A stretch of 64,000 bases of DNA from an uncultured Lachnospiraceae bacterium (GTDB lineage Bacteria; Bacillota; Clostridia; Lachnospirales; Lachnospiraceae): assembly GCA_947625775.1 (NCBI GenBank), contig CANQPM010000005.1, positions 162,840 through 226,839 of the forward strand, written 5' to 3'. A program made the translations under genes and the position numbers. This document shows, piece by piece, positions 1 through 8,145 of the stretch. The stretch's first letter is position 1. Each line of letters begins with the position of its first letter. The notes beneath the pieces were generated by a model. It was not told the DNA's origin and did not search any database. It was given only the letters and a program-made list of their open reading frames with translations.

Positions 1-282
1 CGGCTGTTGGTTTTTGATACGCACAGTGCGGAGATTTTATAATTTTTGTATATAGCAGCCCTGCGTTTTTCAAGTATATGCAGTTTCGTTATGGATATGA
101 TGAATAATAAAAATCATACGTATTAGTATATTGCTAAAATTATATTGTGTACAATGATAAGGCACAATGATAAAAACGAAATAGTTCTTTACAATGCACT
201 AAATGGAAATTATAATAAAATTGGATAGCCAATATGCATGATAATGAAGCAACAATAAACAAAATACCATAAGGGGAACAGA

Positions 283-1278
283 ATGGCAAAGGAGAAATCA
301 AAGGCAGAAAAGAAACAAAAGCTACAGTGGCATCCCGCGTTTGCGGCAGCCCTTGAAATGGAACTTTTAGAGAATAAGGACGACTTGGAATTTGAGAGGG
401 AGCATAACCTTAACAGAAAGCCCCTGCTGATAGACTGTCTGGTAATAAAAAAGAAAAAGAATGTAGTCATCAAAAATGAGATAGGAAAACTATTTAGGAA
501 GTACAACATAATCGAATACAAATCAGCGAGAGATTCCCTGTCCATAGATGATGTGGCAAAGACGCAGGGATATGCCCATTTGTATAAGGCATACGGCGAG
601 AGCACTAATGCGGTAAAGTTTGATGAAGTGTCAGTCACGCTGATACGCGAATCAAAGCCCGTTGGATTATTCAAGTATCTTGAAGAAAACAGCTATATAG
701 TATCAAATCCCTACAAGGGGATATATTACATAGAAAGCGGGTTAAAGTTTCCGACACAGATAATCGTAGGAAAAGAACTTACCCACGAAAACCATGAATG
801 GTTTAACCTGTTGTCGGATAAGGTGACAAAGCAGGAAATGGCAAGAGCCATCAAATATTCTAGAAATGCAAGGAGTAAGAACGAGCGGGAACTGATAGAC
901 GCTATATTTGAAGTGAGCGCATTGGCAAATAAGAATATAGTGGAAGAATTAAAGATGGGAGATGAGGATATGTGTCAGGCATTGATGGAGATAATGAAAC
1001 CAGAGATTGAAGAAGTTGTAAATACAGCAGTATTGCTGGAGCGCAAGGAAACGACAGAACGCGTCGAAAGAGAAACAACAGAACGCGTCGAAAAAGAAAC
1101 AGCAGAACGCGTCGAAAAGGAAACGGCAGAACGCGTCGAAAAGGAAACCACTGAACGAGCGACTAAAGTAGCAGTTGAAATGCTTCGCAGTCTGCATCTG
1201 GGAAATGATGAAATTAAGGAGGCGCTGCAAAAAAATTACAATCTTTCAGAGGAAGAAGCACTTTTTTATCTGAAGTAG
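283..1278 (+). CDS. Rpn-like PD-(D/E)XK nuclease family protein with C-terminal repeats
   Basis: This 331-residue protein has a PD-(D/E)XK-like core: a hydrophobic strand ending in Asp51 (LLIDCLVI), then Glu78-Tyr-Lys80 (NIIEYKS). That layout matches the Rpn/YhgA-like putative transposase nucleases that are abundant in gut Firmicutes. Residues 256-295 are five 8-residue units of the type ETTERVEK, strongly charged and likely helical or coiled coil, followed by a short helical tail. The ATG has a good AAGGGGA site 6 bases upstream. It stands alone and ends before a hairpin terminator. Rpn proteins are linked to recombination and DNA cleavage, but an activity here is inferred from fold signature only. 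Repeat number may vary between strains. Confidence 0.75.
   Translation: MAKEKSKAEKKQKLQWHPAFAAALEMELLENKDDLEFEREHNLNRKPLLIDCLVIKKKKNVVIKNEIGKLFRKYNIIEYKSARDSLSIDDVAKTQGYAHLYKAYGESTNAVKFDEVSVTLIRESKPVGLFKYLEENSYIVSNPYKGIYYIESGLKFPTQIIVGKELTHENHEWFNLLSDKVTKQEMARAIKYSRNARSKNERELIDAIFEVSALANKNIVEELKMGDEDMCQALMEIMKPEIEEVVNTAVLLERKETTERVERETTERVEKETAERVEKETAERVEKETTERATKVAVEMLRSLHLGNDEIKEALQKNYNLSEEEALFYLK
1048..1167 (+). repeat. 24-bp in-frame tandem repeat, five units
   Basis: Five consecutive 24-bp units lie inside the Rpn-like gene. The first four are near-identical around the core gaacgcgtcgaaa, and the fifth is diverged. Each unit adds 8 residues, so copy-number change keeps the frame and alters the length of a charged helix. 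Confidence 0.9.
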
Positions 1279-1407
1279 ACTTTAAATATATATATGTACC
1301 GTAATCGATACATAGTGAAAGCGGAAGGCATATATAAGGTTCTAGAATAGTATTCTGGGATAAACATTTTTAATTAAACAAAATAATAAAATAAACAATA
1401 AGTAAAC

Positions 1408-1446
1408 AAAAAGAAGTTAGACGGTTGATTCCCTAACTTCTTTTTA
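1408..1446 (+). terminator. rho-independent terminator after the Rpn-like gene
   Basis: The stem aagaagttag/ctaacttctt has a 12-base loop, is preceded by an A run and followed by TTTTT, so it could work in both directions. The remaining 1279-1667 spacer is AT-rich and shows no other gene. A TTGACA at 1576 lacks a well-spaced -10. Confidence 0.75.
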
Positions 1447-1667
1447 TTATGAAATTAAGCTTTTGAGATAATTAAAATGAAATCTCTAAAATCAAATTTT
1501 AATTCAAGACAAAAAAGGCGCATACAAAAAGCAGCCCAGTAAAAACAAAAAACAAAAATACAAAAAGCAATTCGCTTGACAAATCCTGATAAAAAGAATA
1601 GCTTATTATATAAGGGACTATGGCAGACAATTGTCTAAAAAACTGCATAGTAAAGGGAGAATGCGCA

Positions 1668-2417
1668 ATGGAGAGAATTCTTATTGTGGAGGAGGATTTC
1701 GCGCTTGCCGAAAAGCTTTGCGGCGCTTTTTCCGACGAGGAGACGGCGGCAGTGACCTGCGGGAGCATAGAGGCGGCGCTTACGCTGGCGGCGCAGCTTG
1801 ATTTCCGCGTAGTGATACTTGATGAAATTTTGCCTGACGGGAACAGCATAGATTTCATAGAGGACATAAAAAGCTATTACACTGAAAAAAATGACATAAG
1901 CGTCATATTGCTTGTGCCGAACGAATACATAGAGGACATAGTCACGGCGTATATGCATGGCGCCGACGACTGCGTTTCAAAGCCTTTCAGCACGGCGGCG
2001 CTTAAAGCCCGCGTGGCGACGCAGCTAAAAAAACGCAAATATATGTACAATTTTGAGGCAAGCAGGCGCTTTGACGCGATAGGCTCAGCTTCCGAAAAGG
2101 GCATACGCGGCGAGCATATGGTGGCTATCGGCAAGTATATGTTTGATTTTGACAGACAGGAGTTTCTGTGCTTTGGCGAGAGTGTCCCGTTGAGCGGCAC
2201 AGAACAGGGACTTCTGAAAATTCTGGTTGAAAACAAGGGCGTGGTTTTAAAGCGCGCGGCGCTGATGGAGCGCATGAAATCAGAGACAGGCAGGGATATT
2301 GGCGAGCCTGAGCTTGTCGACACTGTCATAACCCTGCGTGACAAGCTTGACGCGGGCGATTATATAAAGACAGTCTACGGCATGGGCTATATGTGGGCAA
2401 ACCACGTGATGGCATGA
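1668..2417 (+). CDS. OmpR-family response regulator, unpaired and atypical
   Basis: The 249-residue protein has an N-terminal receiver domain (acidic pair Glu9-Asp10, probable phospho-acceptor Asp52 in LDEILPDG, Lys105 in SKPFS) and a C-terminal winged-helix DNA-binding domain ending in the usual YGMGYMW motif. The switch Thr/Ser normally found at the end of beta-4 is Val83 (ILLVPN), so phosphorylation signalling may be altered. The ATG at 1668 follows AAGGGAGA. No histidine kinase gene adjoins it. The next gene, 71 bases downstream on the same strand, is a cell-wall NlpC/P60 hydrolase, a possible but unproven target. Confidence 0.85.
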   Translation: MERILIVEEDFALAEKLCGAFSDEETAAVTCGSIEAALTLAAQLDFRVVILDEILPDGNSIDFIEDIKSYYTEKNDISVILLVPNEYIEDIVTAYMHGADDCVSKPFSTAALKARVATQLKKRKYMYNFEASRRFDAIGSASEKGIRGEHMVAIGKYMFDFDRQEFLCFGESVPLSGTEQGLLKILVENKGVVLKRAALMERMKSETGRDIGEPELVDTVITLRDKLDAGDYIKTVYGMGYMWANHVMA

Positions 2418-2488
2418 CAAAAGCAGACTGACACGAGAGAGGCGGTTATCGCATATTCGAACCGCATTTAGGAGGCATAAGAATTGAT

Positions 2489-3670
2489 ATGAAATACAGT
2501 AAGCTTGATATAGCATGCGCAGGAGTAATAGTGGCGGGCGCTGTCTGCGTGTTAATAGGCTCGCCTGAGCCAAAACAGCAGAGCGCCGTTGCCGCTGCCA
2601 AAGAGATTGCAATCGGAAATGCTGAAATTTTACATACGCAGTACCAGCAGCAGCTTGCGGCTGCCATAGAGGAATTTGCAGATAATGATGAAGCCGCGGT
2701 GGCAGCAGCGGAGGAGGACAAAAGCGAATACGCCGATTTTGCGATAGCTGACGTGACGAACTATGTGAATGTGCGCAGCGGGCCGAATACGGACAGCGAG
2801 ATAGTGGGCAAAATTTATGACGGCGCAGTTGCCCATATTTTAGCCTCGGCGGGCGCGGAGAACGACTGGCTCCAGATTGTGTCGGGCAATGTGGAGGGCT
2901 ATATAAAATCGGAGTTTTTCATATACGGAGATGCGGCGGCTGAGGTAATCGACGATTATGTGACGCGCTATGCAGTAGTAAAGGCGGACAGGCTGAACGT
3001 CAGGGAAAATCCGAATATAGAATCAAAGAGAATAGGCTACATAGACAATGGCGAGAGCGTCAGGCTTATAGAAGACCAGGGCGAATGGCTAAAGGTGCAG
3101 TACGCCGACGATAAGCAGGGATACGTGGCTGCCGAGTATGTGACGATAGAAGAACAGTTTGTGTATGCAAAGACGCTTGAGGAGGAGGCAAAGGAGATTG
3201 CCGAGCGCGAGGCTTTGCTTGCAAGGGCCGCCGTCTCCGAGAAGGAGGCCGCAGAGAACGTCACAATAACGACAACGCCCCCTAATGTCACATATTCTAC
3301 AAATGCGGAGCTTAGAAGTAATATTGTGGATTACGCGATGCAGTATCTTGGAAACCGATACGTGCATGGAGGACAAAGCCTTGCAGGCGGTACGGACTGT
3401 TCAGGCTTTACAAGCCTTATTTATAAGGAATTTGGATATTCGCTTTCGCGGACTCCTGCGGGACAGCTTTCCTCTGCGGGGCGCAGCGTTGACTACAGTC
3501 AGGCTCAGCCAGGCGACATAATATGCTACGGTTCAAACGGCACATGCACGCATGTCGCGCTTTACATAGGAAACGGGCAGATTATCCATTCAGCCAACTC
3601 GCGCGCGGGAGTAATTATAGGCAAGGCGGATTATAACACAATTCTCGGGGTGAAAAATGTGATAGATTAG
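2489..3670 (+). CDS. SH3-domain NlpC/P60 cell-wall peptidase
   Basis: The 393-residue exported protein has an N-terminal hydrophobic segment (residues 7-25), two bacterial SH3 domains (about 85-145 and 160-222, each with an NVR core: YVNVRSGPN and RLNVRENPN), a charged linker, and a C-terminal NlpC/P60 domain (about 275-393). The catalytic set is Cys304 (GGTDCSGF), His355 (CTHVALYIG) and His367. Such enzymes cut gamma-D-Glu-diaminopimelate type bonds in peptidoglycan stem peptides. AGGAGG lies 13 bases before the ATG; the only closer alternative start runs into a stop. It ends 3 bases from the convergent capA-like gene, so the two mRNAs overlap at their 3' ends. Confidence 0.92.
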   Translation: MKYSKLDIACAGVIVAGAVCVLIGSPEPKQQSAVAAAKEIAIGNAEILHTQYQQQLAAAIEEFADNDEAAVAAAEEDKSEYADFAIADVTNYVNVRSGPNTDSEIVGKIYDGAVAHILASAGAENDWLQIVSGNVEGYIKSEFFIYGDAAAEVIDDYVTRYAVVKADRLNVRENPNIESKRIGYIDNGESVRLIEDQGEWLKVQYADDKQGYVAAEYVTIEEQFVYAKTLEEEAKEIAEREALLARAAVSEKEAAENVTITTTPPNVTYSTNAELRSNIVDYAMQYLGNRYVHGGQSLAGGTDCSGFTSLIYKEFGYSLSRTPAGQLSSAGRSVDYSQAQPGDIICYGSNGTCTHVALYIGNGQIIHSANSRAGVIIGKADYNTILGVKNVID

Positions 3671-3673
3671 CGG

Positions 3674-4945
3674 TTAATATAAAATTTCAGATTTGGAAAG
3701 TGTCATATCTCCAAAAATATCTTTAGTATTCTGCTCCAAATAGCTTAGATGGAGCGTAGTGCCGCCATAGCTTTTTATTCCGTGCGATGCAGCCATAGCC
3801 TCCGTGTAGTCTTCAAGCGGATACACTCCCTTAAGTCTTACAGGAGAGCTGCTGTAATGGCATACAAGAGGCACTACGCCTGTTTCATCTTCATCAATGG
3901 AAATGCCATTATTGTTTACCCTGAATGTAACCCACGCCATGCCCTCAAGCATCGAAAGCGGATTTTGCTGTGTGGAAACATAATTGCCAATGGAATAATA
4001 GCATAAAGTCTTCGTGCCGTCAGGCGCGATAAGCCACTCTATCGGCTCTGGAACATGCGGGTGCGTGCCGATTATGACGTCTGCGCCCGCATCAGTCATC
4101 TGCTGCGCAAATTCTCTTTGGTAAGACGAAGGATTTTCAGCGTACTCAGTGCCCCAATGAGGGCATACTATCACAATGTCTGCCGTTGCCCTGGCGTTTT
4201 GGATATCCGTGATAACCTGCGGGTTCAGCTTTGTAAAATTGATAGCCCCTGTCTTGTCATTGTAGTCACACAATATATTCAGATGTCCCCTGTACGATGC
4301 GGGAAATACAGATGAATTAGGACCGTATGTATAGTTTAACACTGCAATCTTAACGCCGTCTATCTCCAAAATCGGTATATCGGCGCCGCTATTTTCCTCA
4401 TTGGAAATGCCAAGCATAAGCACCTCGGGGTACTGCTCCCAGTATGACGCGCAATATTTAAGTCCGTTTATGCCCTGATCCGCAGAATGGTTTGTGGCGT
4501 GGAGGACAACATTAAAGCCCGCGTTTGCGATGGCGTCAGCTACCTGCGTAGGCGAGTTGAACTTCGGATAACCCGAAAAACCAAGCTGGTTTCCCGCCAT
4601 AATTGTTTCCTGGTTAATGATTTTGACCTCCGCCGTGTCAAGAAATTCCGAGATGTCATTAAATAAGAAGTCATAATTATACCTGCCGCCAGACAGACGG
4701 CCTGTATTGACTATGCCCATGTGCATCAGGTTATCTCCCAGCGCCATAATGGAAATTTTATGCTCATAAAAGGAATCGTCAGGAAGCCGTGCGGACAGCT
4801 GCTCGTCTGTGATAAAAGCATTGTCTGAAATTTTTGTAACCAGTGACTTTAATGCAACTGCCTGCGGCGGTATCGAAAAAGAGACAATGCATAAAGCAGA
4901 AATTAAACAGCAGCAGGCTTGTACCAATTTACGCGTTTTTTTCAT
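3674..4945 (-). CDS. CapA-family protein (poly-gamma-glutamate synthesis type metallophosphatase fold)
   Basis: This 423-residue protein has an N-terminal membrane or signal segment (residues 9-31) and a CapA/PgsA-type metallophosphatase-like domain. Visible motifs are ALGDNLMH, NQETIMAG, ATNHSADQG, CPHWGTEY and IIGTHPHVPEP, in the family order. In Bacillus, CapA proteins are part of poly-gamma-glutamate export. Clostridial stand-alone homologues without capB and capC are common and their substrate is not settled; no capB/capC partners are seen here. GGAGGAAACACTATG gives a clear start. It lies just downstream of tRNA-Pro on the same strand, separated by that gene's terminator. Confidence 0.88.
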   Translation of the reverse strand: MKKTRKLVQACCCLISALCIVSFSIPPQAVALKSLVTKISDNAFITDEQLSARLPDDSFYEHKISIMALGDNLMHMGIVNTGRLSGGRYNYDFLFNDISEFLDTAEVKIINQETIMAGNQLGFSGYPKFNSPTQVADAIANAGFNVVLHATNHSADQGINGLKYCASYWEQYPEVLMLGISNEENSGADIPILEIDGVKIAVLNYTYGPNSSVFPASYRGHLNILCDYNDKTGAINFTKLNPQVITDIQNARATADIVIVCPHWGTEYAENPSSYQREFAQQMTDAGADVIIGTHPHVPEPIEWLIAPDGTKTLCYYSIGNYVSTQQNPLSMLEGMAWVTFRVNNNGISIDEDETGVVPLVCHYSSSPVRLKGVYPLEDYTEAMAASHGIKSYGGTTLHLSYLEQNTKDIFGDMTLSKSEILY

Positions 4946-4989
4946 AGTGTTTCCTCCGTACCTTCATTGGCGAAAAATCTATGCATTTA

Positions 4990-5027
4990 TAAAATAAAAA
5001 GTATGGAATTGACAACTCCATACCCTT
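4990..5027 (-). terminator. terminator of the tRNA-Pro gene
   Basis: On the minus strand the stem gtatgga/tccatac is followed by TTTTTATTTT. It lies directly after the tRNA and before the start of the capA-like gene. Confidence 0.75.
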
Positions 5028-5042
5028 TACCCCGAATACAAG

Positions 5043-5116
5043 TCGTCGCGACAAGATTCGAACTTGCGGCCTCTGCGTCCCGAACGCAGCGCTCTACCAA
5101 ACTGAGCCACGCGACG
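5043..5116 (-). tRNA. tRNA-Pro (anticodon CGG)
   Basis: The minus strand folds into a full cloverleaf. The acceptor stem is CGTCGCG/CGCGACG, the D-arm contains GGCTCAGTTTGGTAGAGC, the anticodon stem CTGCG/CGCAG has loop TTCGGGA (anticodon CGG), and the T arm carries TTCGAAT. The discriminator is A, and CCA is not encoded. It reads proline codon CCG. Confidence 0.95.
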
Positions 5117-5135
5117 AATTACATACACGCTATTT

Positions 5136-5163
5136 ATTATATAGAAATTAGAAAAAAATTCAA
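5136..5163 (-). promoter_or_regulatory. promoter of tRNA-Pro
   Basis: On the minus strand, TTGAAT, 16 bases, then TATAAT lie about 20 bases upstream of the tRNA 5' end. Confidence 0.65.
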
Positions 5164-5226
5164 GTGTTTTTGTGAAAATACTTGAAAAATACTCAAAAAA
5201 TAATTAAAAAAATATAAAAAAATCAA

Positions 5227-5255
5227 TTGAACAGACAGTATAGTAGTGCTAAAAT
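5227..5255 (+). promoter_or_regulatory. sigma-A promoter of the antiporter gene
   Basis: TTGAAC, 17 bases, TAAAAT lies about 100 bases upstream of the antiporter start. It is back-to-back with the tRNA promoter. Confidence 0.6.
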
Positions 5256-5355
5256 TCATAATGAAATTAAAAATCAGATAATTGCGAAATGCCTTTTAAA
5301 CCGTCATAGAGGCTTTTGCAAATATCTAAGATTATAAAAAGGGGAGAAATGAAAA

Positions 5356-6534
5356 ATGGAACCGTATGAAGTATTTAGGGATTTGGCTATAATAATAGTA
5401 GCCGCAAAGCTGTGCGGCATAGCCGCAAGAAAGCTGAAAGCCCCGCAGGTGGTAGGTATGATTGTCGCGGGGCTTCTTATAGGACCGAGTGTCTTAGGCT
5501 GGGTGCGCCAGACCGATTTTCTTGCCGATATGGCGGAGATAGGCGTTATACTTCTTATGTTTTCCGCGGGACTGGAAACCGATTTAAAAGAGCTTTTAAA
5601 AACAGGACCGATTGCGTTTCTGATTGCGTGCGCGGGCGTGTTTGTGCCGCTAGGAATGGGCGCGCTTCTGTATAAGGTTTTCTGGTCAGCGCAGGGCACG
5701 GAGGAGTTTTACAAGGCGATTTTTACGGGGTGCATTATGACGGCGACGTCCGTGAGCATTACGGTACAGTCGCTTAAGGAGATGGGGCATCTGCAGAGCC
5801 ACGTCGGCACTACGATTTTGAGCGCGGCGATAATTGATGATGTTATCGGCATCATAGTGCTCACGTTTGTAATCGGCTTTAAGAGCCCGTCGTCAAGCCC
5901 AAGCAGGGTTATCTTAAATACTGTACTGTTCTTTGCGCTTGCCGCCGTGCTTGGCATAATTTTTTACAAGATATTCAAATATGTTGACAACCGATATCCG
6001 CACACGCGCCGTATTCCTATTGCGGGGCTGGCATTCTGCCTGTTTCTTGCGTATGCGGCGGAGAAATATTTCGGCATAGCGGACATCACGGGCGCATATG
6101 TGGCAGGCATAATCCTGTGCAGCATAAGGGATTCCAAGTATATAGATGAAAAAATCGACATCAACTCCTATATGTTCTTTGGACCTGTGTTTTTTGCAAG
6201 CATCGGGCTGAAAACAAACATAGACGGCATAGACAGCTCGCTGGTGCTTTTCTCGATAGCCTTTATAATTGTCGCGCTGATTTCAAAGGTAATAGGATGC
6301 GGTCTGATGTCAAGGCTGTGCGGCTTTAAAGGGTACGACTGCCTTAAAATCGGCGTAGGAATGATGACGCGCGGGGAAGTCGCGCTGATAGTGTCGCAGA
6401 AGGGGCTGTCTGTAGGACTTATGTCCTCCCAGTTCTTTACGGCGGTTATCTTGCTGATAATCGTATCGTCGGTTTTAGTGCCAATATTGCTGAAGCTGCT
6501 GTACGCAAAAGCGCCTGACAATGCGGCGGCGTAA
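5356..6534 (+). CDS. CPA2-type cation/proton antiporter, membrane domain only
   Basis: The 392-residue polytopic protein has about 12 hydrophobic segments and starts like Kef/NapA antiporters (LKAPQVVGMIVAGLLIGP). The TM5 pair Asp161-Asp162 (SAAIIDDVIGI) is the DD motif of electrogenic CPA2 Na+/H+ exchangers, and a Thr-Ala-Thr-Ser unwound helix precedes it. No C-terminal RCK/TrkA-N regulatory domain is present, unlike KefB/KefC, so it is closer to NapA in layout. It probably moves Na+ or K+ against protons at the cytoplasmic membrane. The start follows AAGGGGAG. It looks monocistronic, with its own promoter. Confidence 0.88.
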   Translation: MEPYEVFRDLAIIIVAAKLCGIAARKLKAPQVVGMIVAGLLIGPSVLGWVRQTDFLADMAEIGVILLMFSAGLETDLKELLKTGPIAFLIACAGVFVPLGMGALLYKVFWSAQGTEEFYKAIFTGCIMTATSVSITVQSLKEMGHLQSHVGTTILSAAIIDDVIGIIVLTFVIGFKSPSSSPSRVILNTVLFFALAAVLGIIFYKIFKYVDNRYPHTRRIPIAGLAFCLFLAYAAEKYFGIADITGAYVAGIILCSIRDSKYIDEKIDINSYMFFGPVFFASIGLKTNIDGIDSSLVLFSIAFIIVALISKVIGCGLMSRLCGFKGYDCLKIGVGMMTRGEVALIVSQKGLSVGLMSSQFFTAVILLIIVSSVLVPILLKLLYAKAPDNAAA

Positions 6535-6576
6535 GCGCGCTGGGCATAAATGCCATAAATCTTAACGCCTTGCGGG

Positions 6577-6605
6577 TTGACATTTTATAATGACAAATAT
6601 ATACT
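6577..6605 (+). promoter_or_regulatory. sigma-A promoter of the acetylation operon
   Basis: TTGACA, 17 bases, TATACT stands 46 bases upstream of the SGNH hydrolase ATG. It would drive the four-gene run to 10814. Confidence 0.75.
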
Positions 6606-6651
6606 TAAATCGACGGGTTAAGTTATGTGATAAAAGATAAAGGGTGAACTG

Positions 6652-7569
6652 ATGACAGCTAAAAAAATTTTTTGCCATTGCATGGCATTGTGCCTTATGG
6701 CGGCAGCGCTTATAAATAATGAAATGATTGCGCAGGCATCGCAGCTTGGCAGGCAGAAGCCAAATCAGGCTGAGGCTGAAAGTGAGACTAAAGCGGACCT
6801 TGAGACGGAGGGCGGGCTTTCGGAATTTACGCAGGCTGAAATAGAAGGCTTTTATGATGATTCTGTTTTTGTGGGCGATTCACTGATGCTGGGCTTTCGC
6901 AATTATGCTATGAAGCGGAAAGACGATACGCTGTTGAGCCGCATAAAGTTTCTTGCGGCGGGAAGCCTTTCCGTACACAATTCGTTCTGGGACATAAAAA
7001 ATAAAAACAGCGTGCATCCGATATACCAAGGCCAAAAGCGCTATATCTGGGACAGTATTTCACTGATGAAGGGCAAGCGCGTATTTATAATGCTTGGGGT
7101 AAACGACATAAATGTTTACGGTCTGGAAAAGACGCGCGATAAATACGAGGAGCTGATAGGGAAAATCGAAGAAAGCAATCCCGATGCCGAGGTTCATATA
7201 ATGAGCATGACGTACGTGCTCCACGGAAAAGAAAAGGGAAATCTCGAAAATGATACAATCCGCGAGTTTAATGACATGCTTGAGGAGCTCGCCGATGAAA
7301 ACGGGTGGGGCTATGTCGCCCTTGCCGATTCGCTTGCCGATGAAAACGGGGATTTGGCGGAGAAATTCTGCAGCGACGGCTTTGTGCATCAGAATGCGGC
7401 GGCATATGATGTGTGGGTTTCTGTCCTAAAGGATTACGCCGCGCAGCGGTTAAGCCTTGAGAGTGCTGAAGATGAACAGACCGAGGAGAAAACAGCAGAC
7501 AGCAAAAGCGCTGAAAAGACAGAGAATGCTCAAACGAAGGAAAGTAAAGATGCGGCTCTGAACCGTTAA
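6652..7569 (+). CDS. secreted SGNH/GDSL-type hydrolase
   Basis: The 305-residue protein has a signal peptide (hydrophobic residues 8-28, AQAS end), an acidic linker and an SGNH domain. Catalytic blocks are visible: Ser77 in VGDSLMLG (block I), LGVNDIN (block III, Asn) and SDGFVHQN (block V Asp...His). The last 50 residues are Lys/Glu-rich low complexity. SGNH enzymes beside MBOAT proteins add or remove O-acyl groups on cell-surface polymers. The DUF4358, MBOAT and DHHW genes follow on the same strand with gaps of 19, 14 and 74 bases, consistent with one operon. Substrate is not visible from sequence. Confidence 0.85.
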   Translation: MTAKKIFCHCMALCLMAAALINNEMIAQASQLGRQKPNQAEAESETKADLETEGGLSEFTQAEIEGFYDDSVFVGDSLMLGFRNYAMKRKDDTLLSRIKFLAAGSLSVHNSFWDIKNKNSVHPIYQGQKRYIWDSISLMKGKRVFIMLGVNDINVYGLEKTRDKYEELIGKIEESNPDAEVHIMSMTYVLHGKEKGNLENDTIREFNDMLEELADENGWGYVALADSLADENGDLAEKFCSDGFVHQNAAAYDVWVSVLKDYAAQRLSLESAEDEQTEEKTADSKSAEKTENAQTKESKDAALNR

Positions 7570-7588
7570 AAAGGTATGGAGGATTAAC

Positions 7589-8131
7589 ATGAAAAAATTT
7601 ACATATAAATTATGCGGGTTTGCTGCTGTGATTATCAGTACAGCAATGCTTGGCGGCTGCGGCGGGACAGAAAAAGATGCTGCCGATGCGGCATCGGACA
7701 GCGCGGCTGTGACGACAGAGGCTGTCGTGGAGGATACGGCTAAAGAAGCAAAACCGATAGATGAGATATATGCTGAGATAGCCCAGAAGGTTGAGCTGGT
7801 TTCGCCTGTGGAGATGGACGACGAGTTTATTTCAAATTATTATGGAATAGAGCCCGATACATTGGAGGAGTATGTTTTTTCAATGTCCGAGGAGGCGACA
7901 AGCGCGGAGACAGTCGTTATTATGAAGGCAAAAGATGATGCGGTGGTATCTGATATAGAAACGGCGCTCAATACGGTGATAGATGAAAAGCGCGCTGAGA
8001 TGGAAAATTATCTGCCAGAACAGTTTGAGATTGTTGACAAAAGCTCTGTAGGCACAAAGGGGAATTATGTGTGGCTTGTGATTTCACAAAACCAAGACGC
8101 AATTATTGAAATAATAGAAGCAGACATTTAG
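7589..8131 (+). CDS. DUF4358-type lipoprotein
   Basis: The 180-residue protein has a lipoprotein signal with lipobox LGGC (Cys24), an Ala/Asp/Thr-rich linker, and a compact alpha/beta domain of the DUF4358 type often found beside MBOAT genes in clostridia. Its function is not known. Position between an SGNH hydrolase and the MBOAT acyltransferase suggests an accessory role in polymer acylation at the outer face of the membrane. TATGGAGG precedes the ATG. Confidence 0.75.
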   Translation: MKKFTYKLCGFAAVIISTAMLGGCGGTEKDAADAASDSAAVTTEAVVEDTAKEAKPIDEIYAEIAQKVELVSPVEMDDEFISNYYGIEPDTLEEYVFSMSEEATSAETVVIMKAKDDAVVSDIETALNTVIDEKRAEMENYLPEQFEIVDKSSVGTKGNYVWLVISQNQDAIIEIIEADI

Positions 8132-8145
8132 GAGGGCGGCGGACA

